Below are positions 8,561 to 17,854 of a stretch of DNA of 64,000 bases, piece by piece. Source of the stretch: CAIYTF01 sp963664845 (lineage in GTDB: Bacteria; Bacteroidota; Ignavibacteria; Ignavibacteriales; Ignavibacteriaceae); contig OY761615.1 in the NCBI GenBank assembly GCA_963664845.1, positions 3,596,001 to 3,660,000 of the forward strand. The letters are read 5' to 3'. Below the pieces are notes generated by a model that was not told the origin of the DNA, ran no database searches, and worked only from the letters and a program-made list of their open reading frames with translations. A program made the translations under genes and the position numbers. Position 1 is the first letter of the stretch; each line of letters opens with the position of its first letter.

Positions 8561-9562
8561 ATGCCTGTAAACAGTAAAGCTCCCAGAAATCAAACTCTGG
8601 TTTTGAATCCGGAGGATGTTGAAAAATATTCCCGCAAACTAATCACTCTTTCAACTTCGGCATCTGTTGCGGAGGTCACCAACAAAACCATAAATCAGGA
8701 TTTGTTCAGTGCTGCCGACCTTTTACCGAGGGGGTTTGTTGATCTCATGATCATCGATCCTCCGTATAACATCAAAAAAGATTTTGGCGATATGAAGTTC
8801 AAAGAAACTTCATCGGGTGAGTATGTTGACTATCTGTTAAGCTGGCTGCCCAAAGTTCTTCCGTTCCTCAAAGAAAATGCATCGTGTTACATATGCTGCG
8901 ACTGGCGTTCAAGTCCGGCTGTATATGAAGCGATGAGCAGGTATTTGTTTGTCCGGAATCGTATTACCTGGGAGCGTGAAAAAGGCCGAGGTGCAAAAAC
9001 AAACTGGAAAAATAGTTTAGAAGATATCTGGTTTGGAACCGTCTCCAAGGATTATTATTTCAATGTTGACGCGGTTAAAATTAAACGAAAAGTCATAGCT
9101 CCCTATAAAATTGATGGCAAGCCAAAAGACTGGGAGGAAACAGAAGAGGGCGGATTCAGAACAACACATCCCTCAAATTTCTGGAACGATATTTCAATTC
9201 CTTACTGGTCGATGCCTGAGAATACACCGCACCCAACGCAAAAACCGGAGAAATTGATAGCTAAACTGATCCTGGCTTCTTGCCCTCCGGACGGCCTGGT
9301 GTTTGACCCGTTCCTTGGGTCCGGAACAACATCAGTAACGGCAAAAAAACTTGGCCGGAATTATTCCGGTATAGAGATAAATCCGGAGTATTGCTGCTAT
9401 TGTGAAAAACGCCTTGAAGCTGCCGAAACAAACAAGCGGATTCAGGGATATGAAAATGGCGTGTTTTGGGAGAGAAATTCTCTCAGTTCTCAAAAGAACC
9501 GGAAACACGCCAATGCAAGCAGTTCGCAACCGGGCAACCGATTATATGCTGAAGAAGAGTGA
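8561..9562 (+). CDS. Site-specific DNA methyltransferase (N6-adenine/N4-cytosine, beta class)
   Basis: 333 aa. Motif IV DPPY (IDPPYNIKKDFGD, near residue 66) precedes motif I FDPFLGSGTT (near residue 247), the order of beta-class amino-methyltransferases; HPTQKPEKL just before motif I is the usual PTQKP signature. It transfers a methyl group from S-adenosylmethionine to the exocyclic amine of A or C in a specific sequence. No restriction endonuclease is recognisable next to it; a second methyltransferase-fold gene follows 47 bp later. It may be an orphan methylase or what is left of a restriction-modification system. Confidence 0.92.
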   Translation: MPVNSKAPRNQTLVLNPEDVEKYSRKLITLSTSASVAEVTNKTINQDLFSAADLLPRGFVDLMIIDPPYNIKKDFGDMKFKETSSGEYVDYLLSWLPKVLPFLKENASCYICCDWRSSPAVYEAMSRYLFVRNRITWEREKGRGAKTNWKNSLEDIWFGTVSKDYYFNVDAVKIKRKVIAPYKIDGKPKDWEETEEGGFRTTHPSNFWNDISIPYWSMPENTPHPTQKPEKLIAKLILASCPPDGLVFDPFLGSGTTSVTAKKLGRNYSGIEINPEYCCYCEKRLEAAETNKRIQGYENGVFWERNSLSSQKNRKHANASSSQPGNRLYAEEE

Positions 9563-9609
9563 GTGTTCCAACAACACATAGATTTATGGTGACCATTACA
9601 GGATAGACA

Positions 9610-10530
9610 ATGTCCATCGAAGAGAAGATAGAGATAAGTATCCGGAAGCAACTCTTAACCAACCGAAGGAAGAACCTTTTGTATTCCGGATTGGACGAGA
9701 CAAATCATTTTGTGTCCGACACAAAAGACCTGCTGCTCAATCATAAAGCAGAACTGCTTGAGATTGATCGTGAACAACGGTCCGGCAAATGGATTGAAAT
9801 GATGACTCAATTGGCGTTCAATACCTTTTGTAACTCAAATCAGTTTCTTGACCTTCGCGCGGAAGACTATTCAGGGTTACGAACCATATATAAATCACTC
9901 TGGGACGACATCATTCTTGCCCTGGCCAGTGATGACATAGACTTTAATGCTCTTCAGCATACACACCTGAACCGGCTGACACTTTGGCTTACTGCTTCCA
10001 ACATTTTTATAAAAACAATAAATAAACCTGACGTTGAAGAAATTGTCGATGTAGTCTGTGCCGAGTATTCTGCTGTGCTCCAAATACAATTATTGGGTAT
10101 TGACTTATCCGAACTGAAAGAACCCATTCTGGATATTGGCTGCGGAGAAAATGCATCCCTCGTTTCCTATCTCACTGCCCTGGGATTTGATGCATATGGA
10201 ATTGACCGGCTAACCGGACTTCCCGGCAACCGTCTGATTAGCGTGAACTGGATTGACTTCAACTTCAAACCTGGTTATTGGGGCTCCGTCATCGCCAATA
10301 ACTCATTCACGCTTCATTTCATCCATCATAATGCCAGGCAGGATAGCGAATATGTTGTGTATGCAAAAAAATATATGGAGATACTAAACTCTCTGCTGCC
10401 TGGTGGCACCTTTTACTATGCACCTTCTGTCCCCTTTATTGAAACATTTCTTGCGCATGAAGACTATCTGGTTGAAAGAAAATCAGTGGGGGATAAGTTT
10501 CAAAGCACCAGAATACAAAAGCTAAGATGA
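9610..10530 (+). CDS. Class I SAM-dependent methyltransferase-like protein
   Basis: 306 aa. The first 160 residues are helical and unlike anything I recognise. Residues about 170-290 form a Rossmann methyltransferase domain: ILDIGCGENASLVSYL (motif I), DAYGIDR (acidic residue after strand 2), then VIANNSFTLHF where a catalytic motif would sit. There is no DPPY/NPPY, so a DNA amino-methyltransferase is unlikely; substrate could be protein, RNA or small molecule. Placement 47 bp behind a DNA methyltransferase on the same strand suggests co-transcription. Function not assigned. Confidence 0.6.
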   Translation: MSIEEKIEISIRKQLLTNRRKNLLYSGLDETNHFVSDTKDLLLNHKAELLEIDREQRSGKWIEMMTQLAFNTFCNSNQFLDLRAEDYSGLRTIYKSLWDDIILALASDDIDFNALQHTHLNRLTLWLTASNIFIKTINKPDVEEIVDVVCAEYSAVLQIQLLGIDLSELKEPILDIGCGENASLVSYLTALGFDAYGIDRLTGLPGNRLISVNWIDFNFKPGYWGSVIANNSFTLHFIHHNARQDSEYVVYAKKYMEILNSLLPGGTFYYAPSVPFIETFLAHEDYLVERKSVGDKFQSTRIQKLR

Positions 10531-10691
10531 TTCCAGGCGGACAGAATTAATTCTGCAATTATTGTTGTTTAACAGGTTATGATAATTCATGCTTCTCGTT
10601 AGCATACGATTTCGATCGTGGGTTTTAAGTCCCATTACATAGCTTTGAATTTCGTTACAAGTCAGGTGATGGTTGCATAACTTGAGGTTTA

Positions 10692-10727
10692 AAATAAAAA
10701 AGCTGCCTTTTGGAACGAAAGGCAGCC
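10692..10727 (-). terminator. Terminator of the hdr-flx operon
   Basis: Read on the minus strand: GCTGCCTTT, short loop, AAAGGCAGC, then TTTTTTATTTT. A second stem (CCGATA/TATCGG, 10735-10756) lies just upstream in the transcript. Confidence 0.93.
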
Positions 10728-10769
10728 ATATTGACCGATATATTAGCGTTTATCGGGTCAATGTTTTTG

Positions 10770-11600
10770 TTAATATTCCTGCGGCATTGCCAGCAATTGT
10801 TCATAGGTGAACACCGGTCCGTCTTTACAAACGTATACGTTGCCAATATTGCATCTGCCACATTTTCCCAAACCGCACTTCATTCTGTTTTCAAGCGTGG
10901 TAATAATAGAGTCTTCTTTGAAACCCAGTTTCTGAAGAACCGGCATAGTGAATTTTATCATAATGGGAGGACCGCATACCACGGCAACAGTGTTCTCCGC
11001 CGAAGGAGCGGCTTTGGCCACAATGTTGGGAACAAAGCCGATCTCATCCTTCCACTCAGAAGTTTCACCTCCCGGATCAACAGTATAAAAAGTTTTTATA
11101 TCCGGTCTCTGTTTCCAGTCTTCCAGTTCGCGTTTGTAAACCAGGTCAGCAACGGTACGAGCGCCATAGATGATAGTAATATCCTTGAACTTTTCGCGAA
11201 GGTCAAGCACGTTCCAAATCAGGCAACGGACAGGTGCCAGTCCAATTCCTCCGGCTATGAAGACAACGTTTTTCCCTTCCATCCGTTCAAGCGGAAACGA
11301 ATTTCCATAGGGTCCGCGTAAGCCGATTTCATCACCGATGGTGAGCTTTCTCAGCGCTGAAGTAACTTTCCCGGCTGTCTTAAAGGAACACTCGAGATAG
11401 TCTTTGCGGGTAGGCGAAGACGCTATGCAAAACGTACATTCACCTTCACCAAATACAGAATATTCGGCAAATTGCCCTGCGAGGAACGAAAAATTGTTCT
11501 GCTGCTCTTTGTCCTTGAATGCCAGTTTAAAAGTGCGGACATCCGGAGTCTCATCAATAACATCAACAATCTGAAGCAGTTCCGGTTTATAAATATTCAT
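10770..11600 (-). CDS. flxA: FlxA-like NADH-binding flavoprotein of the Hdr-Flx complex
   Basis: 276 aa ferredoxin-reductase fold. The N-terminal barrel binds FAD; IGLRGPYGNSFP and FIAGGIGLAPVRCLIW mark the flavin and NAD-binding edges; the C-terminus RMKCGLGKCGRC with a later VCKDGP supplies four cysteines for a 2Fe-2S cluster, as in hydrogenase gamma subunits (HydG) and PyrK. No hydrogenase large subunit is encoded here, and gene order (hdrC-B-A-flxD-C-B-A) points to FlxA: the NADH entry site of the bifurcating complex. It is the last gene of the operon, 26 bp after flxB. Confidence 0.9.
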   Translation of the reverse strand: MNIYKPELLQIVDVIDETPDVRTFKLAFKDKEQQNNFSFLAGQFAEYSVFGEGECTFCIASSPTRKDYLECSFKTAGKVTSALRKLTIGDEIGLRGPYGNSFPLERMEGKNVVFIAGGIGLAPVRCLIWNVLDLREKFKDITIIYGARTVADLVYKRELEDWKQRPDIKTFYTVDPGGETSEWKDEIGFVPNIVAKAAPSAENTVAVVCGPPIMIKFTMPVLQKLGFKEDSIITTLENRMKCGLGKCGRCNIGNVYVCKDGPVFTYEQLLAMPQEY

Positions 11601-11626
11601 AGTGGTTTATACTCTTAAGTCTCTTA

Positions 11627-12658
11627 CTAATTCGTTATTTTCAGGTGATTAATGTCAGCAACAATTTCTGCTATATTAAGTCCAACGGGGCAGCCTCGTG
11701 AACATCTGCCGCAACCGGTGCAAAGATTGTCACCAAATTTATCCTGATAGTATTTGAATTTATGGGAAATTCTCTGTCGATAGCGTTTCTCCTGAGTTTC
11801 CCTGGGGTTGTGCCCTGATGCGTGTTTAGTGAAAGAACTGAACTGACAGGCATCCCAATTTTTCATTCTCCTGCCGCAGTCAACGGAACAGCTTTCATCA
11901 ACAATATCAAAGCAATGGCACACAGGGCATGAATATGCACACTGCGCGCAACCGAGGCACGTTTCACCGGCTTTATCCCAGAATGGATGCTCAAAATTGC
12001 TATCGAGGAATTGTTTAATCTCGTTTAGGTTGAATTGGGGCTCCGGTGCTTTCGATTTATGTTGCAAGCGTTGCAGATCCAGAAGTTCAGACTCCGCGAA
12101 GAAACTGCTGAACTGTGCAATAAAGTCTTTTCCTTTTTCCGTTATAACTTTGGCCAAAAATGAATTGTCAACCAACGGTTTCAAAAAAATGTCTGATCCT
12201 CTTTCGCTTGCCTGATGCAGTCCAACTGAAGTGCAAAAACAATATTCATCGGAAAAATCGCATTCAAGCCCAATAACGGTAAGTTTTTCCAAACGCTTGT
12301 TGAAAAGCTCGTCCTTATAATCCCAGTTAAAAACTTTTGCTAAGATGGGAAATGAAGCTGCATCACAAGGTTTGGCACCAAATAAAACTGTCTGGGGAAT
12401 TACTTCGGGGTTGTCAACAAGGTCAACGCCGTTGGTCTTTTGATTGAAAAAGAATACCGGCTCCCTTTGAGGGAATACTATTTCCTTCGCGGAAATATGT
12501 GTCGGAGAAGTATTCCAGGACAGATCAATTGCCTGGTCATCGGTAATAGGTGAATACGCCAAATCGTCCGCACCATAGCCAAGTATGTTCCATTTGCTGA
12601 CGGTAAGCTGTTGGATGAGTCCGGCTAACTGGTCTTTCCTCAGTACATATTGATTCAT
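11627..12658 (-). CDS. flxB: FlxB-like iron-sulfur subunit
   Basis: 343 aa from ATG 12658, chosen because GGAG lies 6 bases upstream; the frame is open to 12721. It carries CLGCAQCAYSCPVCHC and LCTGCGRCSRGCPVG, two 4Fe-4S ferredoxin sets, plus other cysteines (CSVDCGRRM, DACQF). It resembles hydrogenase/sulfhydrogenase beta subunits. In the known FlxABCD-HdrABC complex FlxB relays electrons between the FlxA flavin and the remaining subunits. Both the Cys count and the operon position fit. Confidence 0.85.
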   Translation of the reverse strand: MNQYVLRKDQLAGLIQQLTVSKWNILGYGADDLAYSPITDDQAIDLSWNTSPTHISAKEIVFPQREPVFFFNQKTNGVDLVDNPEVIPQTVLFGAKPCDAASFPILAKVFNWDYKDELFNKRLEKLTVIGLECDFSDEYCFCTSVGLHQASERGSDIFLKPLVDNSFLAKVITEKGKDFIAQFSSFFAESELLDLQRLQHKSKAPEPQFNLNEIKQFLDSNFEHPFWDKAGETCLGCAQCAYSCPVCHCFDIVDESCSVDCGRRMKNWDACQFSSFTKHASGHNPRETQEKRYRQRISHKFKYYQDKFGDNLCTGCGRCSRGCPVGLNIAEIVADINHLKITN

Positions 12659-12737
12659 ATGCTTCTCCATGGGGTTGCTGGAACGGGGACAAGCCATGCC
12701 CGAGACTCGGTTTTGTCCCAACTAATAAGGTTGTTGC

Positions 12738-13607
12738 TCATTTTATAAAATCTTCCCTATCATTTATATTATACGTGCCAATGAGTGTAGGCTCTTCAGG
12801 ATTCATTCCGGCTTTGTATCCATATTCCTTCATAGCGATCATGCCAAGCTTCATATTCAGCAATGAAAGCGGGATATCAACCGGACATGCGCGGTCGCAT
12901 TCTCCACATCCGGTGCAGCGGCCTGCCTGATGAAAGGCTCTGGTTATATTCCATGCAAAATTCGCACGTATGCTTGCACTGCTTTCAATCCACCTTGGGG
13001 TTGTTTTGTCAACAACACATTGTTCGCAATAGCAGTTTGGGCACGCTTGCCGGCAGGCATAACACCTTATGCATTTTTCAAACTCGGCTGCCCAAAACGT
13101 GAATCGGTCATTTGCAGACATTTGCTGCAATCGCTCCATTAACGCGGCTTTGGACTCATCTCTTTGCAATTCGTGTTGCACAGATACTGAAACAAGCTCG
13201 TCATAGAGGGGGGGAGTTTTCACTTCGCAACGGAGGCACTTTGAAGCAAGGAAACCCGGGCCGTCAGTCAAGCGGGTGTCAGATCTCACTCCAGTGCATT
13301 CCACGCCAATAATATATACTTTGTCTCGTGCTATCTGATTTTCCTGGATCAGCGAAACAATTGAACGGGCGTCACAACCCTTTACAACGATACCGGCTTT
13401 TTTATTTTCCGGAAACGGAATTCGGGTTAGATAAACGGATAAATTATTTACTGCATATTCAGAAAACACCAGTTTCTCTGCTTCGGATTCGTTTCTTGCA
13501 ACGAAGGGACGCAAACGCTTCCCGTCCGGCTGCTGTGTGTAACCGATAATATATTCAGTAACGCCGTTTGCCAGTAATTCTTTACTCAACTCAACTAAGG
13601 TCTTCAT
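12738..13607 (-). CDS. flxC: FlxC-like 4Fe-4S protein
   Basis: 289 aa. The N-terminal half (GIVVKGCDARSIV, VYIIGVECTGVR) resembles the FrhB/FdhB coenzyme-F420-dehydrogenase beta fold; the C-terminal half has CIRCYACRQACPNCYCEQC and CTGCGECDRACPVDIPL, two 4Fe-4S sites. In Flx systems this subunit accompanies FlxB. It sits 74 bp after flxD and 79 bp before flxB on the same strand. Confidence 0.85.
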   Translation of the reverse strand: MKTLVELSKELLANGVTEYIIGYTQQPDGKRLRPFVARNESEAEKLVFSEYAVNNLSVYLTRIPFPENKKAGIVVKGCDARSIVSLIQENQIARDKVYIIGVECTGVRSDTRLTDGPGFLASKCLRCEVKTPPLYDELVSVSVQHELQRDESKAALMERLQQMSANDRFTFWAAEFEKCIRCYACRQACPNCYCEQCVVDKTTPRWIESSASIRANFAWNITRAFHQAGRCTGCGECDRACPVDIPLSLLNMKLGMIAMKEYGYKAGMNPEEPTLIGTYNINDREDFIK

Positions 13608-13681
13608 TTGGTACTTTTTCTCCGTGTTTGAACGGCTCTATAGTATAATAAACACGACATCTTTCAATCCTGCATAATTGG

Positions 13682-14170
13682 TTAACCGGCTGAACTGCTT
13701 TTTTCCGGAACTTCAATCGCCGATTCGGGGAATGCAAGCTCGCTGTTCATCTCCTGATAGGGAGTAAATGGACCGGCTTCCCGAACCTTATCAATTACGC
13801 CATTAACAATATCGACCCATTTTTTCCCTTCGGATGCTGAGACCCAGGAAAAGTGGAGCCGCGTATCATCTATACCAACAAACGTCATCAGCTCCCGGAA
13901 GAAAACCCATCGGCGTCGCGCGTGATAGTTGCCGGCAGTATAGTGGCAGTCTCCCGGGTGACATCCCGAAACCAGCACGCCATCCGCACCATTTTCAAAT
14001 GCTTTAATAATAAACAACGGGTCTATTCTTCCCGTGCAGGGAACTCGAATGAGGCGTGCATTTGGTTCCTGCTTCATGCGAGACGTGCCTGCAAGGTCTG
14101 CGCCGGTATAGGTGCACCAGTTGCATACGAAACAGACAATTTTAGGTTCCCAATTCTTTTGTTCTTCCAT
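13682..14170 (-). CDS. flxD: FlxD, MvhD-like electron-transfer subunit
   Basis: 162 aa, matching the MvhD/FlpD family. CFVCNWCTYTGADLAG, RVPCTGRID and GCHPGDCHY provide the cysteines of its 2Fe-2S cluster. In methanogens MvhD links hydrogenase to HdrA; here, with no hydrogenase, it would connect the FlxABC NADH module to HdrA. A 194-bp spacer with a hairpin separates it from hdrA. Confidence 0.93.
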   Translation of the reverse strand: MEEQKNWEPKIVCFVCNWCTYTGADLAGTSRMKQEPNARLIRVPCTGRIDPLFIIKAFENGADGVLVSGCHPGDCHYTAGNYHARRRWVFFRELMTFVGIDDTRLHFSWVSASEGKKWVDIVNGVIDKVREAGPFTPYQEMNSELAFPESAIEVPEKSSSAG

Positions 14171-14241
14171 AAACTCTAAAGTAGATTTATTATTATGATA
14201 AATACGTTCAAACTTTTAATAAACACAGATAATTATTATCA

Positions 14242-14270
14242 GTTGCTCCGGTATTCATGCCGGGGGCAAC
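14242..14270 (-). other. Intercistronic hairpin between hdrA and flxD
   Basis: GTTGC/GCAAC and CCGG/CCGG arms (14242-14251 with 14260-14270) form a stem with a one-base interruption in an otherwise gene-free 194-bp gap. There is no T run in either direction, so an mRNA processing or stability element is more likely than a terminator. Confidence 0.45.
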
Positions 14271-14364
14271 TCGTGCGATTTGTTTTTTGGCCTTAGCCAC
14301 TAATGTGTATCATGTCTTGTATAGCACATAGAATAATCGGGCATTACACTTGAGAACGCACCTG

Positions 14365-16383
14365 CTATCCAATTTGCAACACCTCTGAGAGTGCCTGAAT
14401 CTCAGAATACAATTGCTCATCGGTAAAACCGACAAGCTCAATGGATTTGGATGGGCAAGTTGCGTTACACGTACCGCAACCCTGGCAAAGCCCTTCGTTA
14501 ACATACGCGATGGTAGATACGATCGCACCGGCACGGTTACGAATATCTTTGCGTTCAATTGCGTTATAAGCGCAAACTTTTTGGCACGAAAAACAACCCG
14601 CGCAAGTTGATGCATTAACTTTTGCAACAATGGGTTCCCGTTCCAGAAAATCCGAACCAAAAAGCACCAGCGCCTTCGCGGCTGCTGCAGAAGCCATCGC
14701 TACCGAGTCCGGTATGTCTCGTGGTGAATTGCACGCGCCGGCTAAGAACACTCCGCCGCTGCTTGTTTCCACGGGACGCAATTTGGGATGCACTTCATTC
14801 AGGAAGCCATATTTGTCATAGGGAACACCAAGTTTTTGTGCAAGCTGCGATGAGTCACTTTGTGCCATCATCGCGGTTGCAAGAACCACCATATCGGCAT
14901 TTATGGTCACTGGTTTTCCCGCCAGTGTATCCTCACCTTTAACTACCAGCTTGCCATTCTCTTCATAGACTCTGGAAACACGGCCGCGAACATATTTCAC
15001 GCCGTCTTCTTCAATTGCGCGCCTAACAAATTCCTCATACATCTTGCCGCCTGCACGGATGTCCATATAGAAAACATATGCTTCTCCGTCATGTACTTTA
15101 TGCTTGTAGAGCATAGCATGCTTGGCTGTGTACATGCAGCATATCTTGCTGCAGTAACTGAATCCTTTGGACATATCCCGCGAGCCGACGCACTGAATGA
15201 AAACAATTTTTTTCGGTTCTGTTTTATCCGAAGGGCGCAGAATTTCTCCGGAGGTCGGTCCTGACGCGCTAGCTATACGTTCGAACTGTAAACCGTTCAC
15301 CACGTCTTTAAACTTGCCATAGCCATATTCGCCATAACCTTTGATTGGACTGTCTTCCGGCTTTTTGTCAATTGTATAAAGCTTATAGCCCGTGGCAACA
15401 ATAATTGCACCAACGTCTTCAGTCACAAAAGTGTCCTGCTGTTCAAAATCAATTGCCTCCCGTCCGCATACTTTTTTGCACATCTGGCACTTGCCGGATT
15501 TATAATAGGTGCAAACACTGCGATCAATAACAGGAATATTCGGGACGGCTTGAGGGAAAGGGACATACATTGCCGGTCTGGTGGCCAGTCCTTCTTCGAA
15601 TTCGTTCATTGCCGATTTCTTGATGGGACATTTTTGTACGCAGAGACCGCAGCCGGTGCAAAGGTCAGCATTAACCGAGCGTGCTTTTTGTTTGATGGTC
15701 ACTTTGAAGTTTCCAATAAATCCTTCAACGCTCGAAACTTCCGAGTAAGACAGCAATTTAATTCTTGGATGCTGATACACCTCCACCATACGTGGAGTTA
15801 AAATACACTGTGAACAGTCAAGCGTTGGAAAAGTTTCCGAAAGCTGACTCATATGACCGCCAATTGAAGGATCCTTTTCCACAAGCACCACGTCAAAGCC
15901 TGCATTTGCAATATCCAGAGAAGCTTGAATGCCTGAAATACCGCCGCCGATAACCAGTGCTTTTTTGGTAACCGGAACCCGGATTGGTATCAGATTTTCA
16001 TTCCGCTTCACTTTCTCAACGGCTATGCGCATTAAATCAATTGCTTTTTTGGTGGCGGAGGGCATGTCGTCGTGAATCCAACTGCAGTGTTCGCGGAGAT
16101 TTGCAATCTCGACCATATAGGAATTCACTCCGGCAGAAGCAGCAGCCTTTCTGAAGGTCCTTTCGTGCATGTGCGGTGAGCAGGAGCCCACCACTATGGC
16201 ATCAAGTTGCTTCTCCTTAATTGCCTGCTTGATAAGATTCTGCCCGGGATCCGAGCACATATACTTATAAGCCTCAGAGTGAGCAACACCGGGAAAAAAA
16301 GATGCTGCTTTTGCAACTTTTGCGCAATCAACTGTGCGCCCGATATTTTCACCACAATAACAAACAAAAACGCCGATTTTCAT
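14365..16383 (-). CDS. hdrA: Heterodisulfide reductase subunit A (HdrA)
   Basis: 672 aa. Order of parts: N-terminal GVFVCYCGENIG; FAD-binding VIGGGISGIQASLDIANAG with EKDPSIGGHMSQL and DCSQC (about 145-200); ferredoxin CTGCGLCVQKCP near 240; CTYYKSGKCQMCKKVC near 290; thioredoxin-reductase-like core; and at the C-terminus two more 4Fe-4S motifs, CAGCFSCQKVC and CQGCGTCNATCP. HdrA holds the FAD where flavin-based electron bifurcation happens. All expected cluster ligands are present. Overlaps no neighbour; 29 bp after hdrB. Confidence 0.95.
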   Translation of the reverse strand: MKIGVFVCYCGENIGRTVDCAKVAKAASFFPGVAHSEAYKYMCSDPGQNLIKQAIKEKQLDAIVVGSCSPHMHERTFRKAAASAGVNSYMVEIANLREHCSWIHDDMPSATKKAIDLMRIAVEKVKRNENLIPIRVPVTKKALVIGGGISGIQASLDIANAGFDVVLVEKDPSIGGHMSQLSETFPTLDCSQCILTPRMVEVYQHPRIKLLSYSEVSSVEGFIGNFKVTIKQKARSVNADLCTGCGLCVQKCPIKKSAMNEFEEGLATRPAMYVPFPQAVPNIPVIDRSVCTYYKSGKCQMCKKVCGREAIDFEQQDTFVTEDVGAIIVATGYKLYTIDKKPEDSPIKGYGEYGYGKFKDVVNGLQFERIASASGPTSGEILRPSDKTEPKKIVFIQCVGSRDMSKGFSYCSKICCMYTAKHAMLYKHKVHDGEAYVFYMDIRAGGKMYEEFVRRAIEEDGVKYVRGRVSRVYEENGKLVVKGEDTLAGKPVTINADMVVLATAMMAQSDSSQLAQKLGVPYDKYGFLNEVHPKLRPVETSSGGVFLAGACNSPRDIPDSVAMASAAAAKALVLFGSDFLEREPIVAKVNASTCAGCFSCQKVCAYNAIERKDIRNRAGAIVSTIAYVNEGLCQGCGTCNATCPSKSIELVGFTDEQLYSEIQALSEVLQIG

Positions 16384-16412
16384 AAGTGTTCAGCTATTCC
16401 AAAATCATAAAA

Positions 16413-17279
16413 TTATTTTTCATTCAAAGCCAGGAGGGCTGAAGTATCAGTAAAATGCAAATCCAACCCAAGTTCTTTGGGGGAGATACCCAGTGCCAGT
16501 CCGATTAATTCACTAAGATACAGGATGGGCATTGCTTTCATTCCGGGGTCCTGTTTCAATATCCCTTTTTGCCGCATATCAAGATTCGAATGGCACATGG
16601 GGCAGGCAACAATGATTGCGTTTGCTTCGTTAGCTGCCGCGTTATCAATGATTTGCTTTGAAAGTTTCTCAACCACCGGAGTGTGCGCAATTGAGTGTGA
16701 AGCGCCACAGCATTCCGTCTTAAATTGCCAGTCAACGGTTTTCCCGCCAGCTGCTTCAACCAATGCTTCCATGGTTACCGGGGCTTCAGGATCATCGAAG
16801 TTTGTAATATCGTTTGGCCTAACAAGCAGGCAGCCATAGTAACAGGCGGCTTTTATCTGACTGATATCCCTTGAAATTCGTTCATGTATGGTTGCGATGC
16901 CGGCTTTATTAAATATCTCGATGAGGTTATAAATTTTTTGTCCGTTGTGATAAGGCTTCTCCAGAACAAATTCAACCTTGGCACGCATTTTTTCATCATG
17001 TTTCATCTCGTGCTGTGCGTTAACTAAGCGGCTGTAGCAGGCAGCACAGGGAGATACGATCTCATCAATGCCTTGCTGCTGGGCAAGCATGATGTTCCGA
17101 ACCGGTAATGCCACGGAGAGAACATGACTGGTTGCATGCCCGGAAGATGCACCGCAACAATTCCAGTCCTCAAGTTCTGTCATGGAGATATCAAGTTTAT
17201 TAAGCACGCCAATCAGTGACTTATCAAATTCTTTTGCAGTCCCTTTCAGGCTGCAGCCGGGGAAATAACCCAATTTCAT
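16413..17279 (-). CDS. hdrB: Heterodisulfide reductase subunit B (HdrB)
   Basis: 288 aa with both CCG domains: first GCSLKG, NCCGASSG, CAACY; second CYYGC, ECCGASHS, CPMCHSN. These cysteines build the noncubane 4Fe-4S clusters that reduce a disulfide. In methanogens the substrate is CoM-S-S-CoB; in bacteria with Flx the thiol partner is not certain (DsrC has been proposed in sulfate reducers). Start overlaps the hdrC stop by 4 bp (translational coupling). Confidence 0.95.
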   Translation of the reverse strand: MKLGYFPGCSLKGTAKEFDKSLIGVLNKLDISMTELEDWNCCGASSGHATSHVLSVALPVRNIMLAQQQGIDEIVSPCAACYSRLVNAQHEMKHDEKMRAKVEFVLEKPYHNGQKIYNLIEIFNKAGIATIHERISRDISQIKAACYYGCLLVRPNDITNFDDPEAPVTMEALVEAAGGKTVDWQFKTECCGASHSIAHTPVVEKLSKQIIDNAAANEANAIIVACPMCHSNLDMRQKGILKQDPGMKAMPILYLSELIGLALGISPKELGLDLHFTDTSALLALNEK

Positions 17280-17854
17280 GCTTTACCTGAACCTTTCTCC
17301 GGATTATTCCGGTCATCGGCAATTTCAGCACGTTCAAAAATACGGGTGATCTCTTTTCGGCCTTTGATGATGTGTGGGATAAAAGCGAGTTTATTTCTCA
17401 AAAGCATGGCAGGGGCTACATCAACATCTTGCATGAGGTGCCCGGTGCGCAGTTTGTACTCGCCGATGAGGCCCAGTTCATAGGCTCTGCCAAACCTCTT
17501 TATTTGAGAGAGAAATGCCTTGTGGAAGTTAACGGAGTCGCTGTCTGAGGCGACATAACCTTTTTCGATTGCCATCTCCCGCAGCGCGTCCATAAAGTGG
17601 GCAAGATTAAACTCCTGCGGGCAGCGGCTTGCACACAACATGCAACCGGCACAGGCCCATATAGTCTTGCTTTTAAGGGCTTCTTCGTAGAGTCCCAGCT
17701 GAATAAAACGGACAATTTTGTTGGGGGAGTCATCGACAAAGTCTCTGACGGCACATCCGGCAGAACATTTTCCGCACTGATAACAAAGTGCAGGATTCTG
17801 GCCGCTTAGCGCAGTCAGTTCTTCAATAAAGGGGTCAGCATGATGAGTTTGCAT
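17276..17854 (-). CDS. hdrC: Heterodisulfide reductase subunit C (HdrC)
   Basis: 192 aa from ATG 17854, which has AGGAAA 5 bases upstream; the frame opens further to a GTG at 17914 without such a site. Two ferredoxin motifs, CYQCGKCSAGC near residue 25 and CAGCMLCASRCP near residue 68, carry electrons from HdrA to HdrB. No transmembrane segment, so this is the soluble HdrC type. First gene of the seven-gene operon. Confidence 0.95.
   Translation of the reverse strand: MQTHHADPFIEELTALSGQNPALCYQCGKCSAGCAVRDFVDDSPNKIVRFIQLGLYEEALKSKTIWACAGCMLCASRCPQEFNLAHFMDALREMAIEKGYVASDSDSVNFHKAFLSQIKRFGRAYELGLIGEYKLRTGHLMQDVDVAPAMLLRNKLAFIPHIIKGRKEITRIFERAEIADDRNNPEKGSGKA

Noticed and set aside
10770..12658. 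NiFe-hydrogenase (sulfhydrogenase) beta/gamma subunits
   Set aside because: No large or small catalytic subunit is present and the MvhD-HdrABC context fits FlxAB better.
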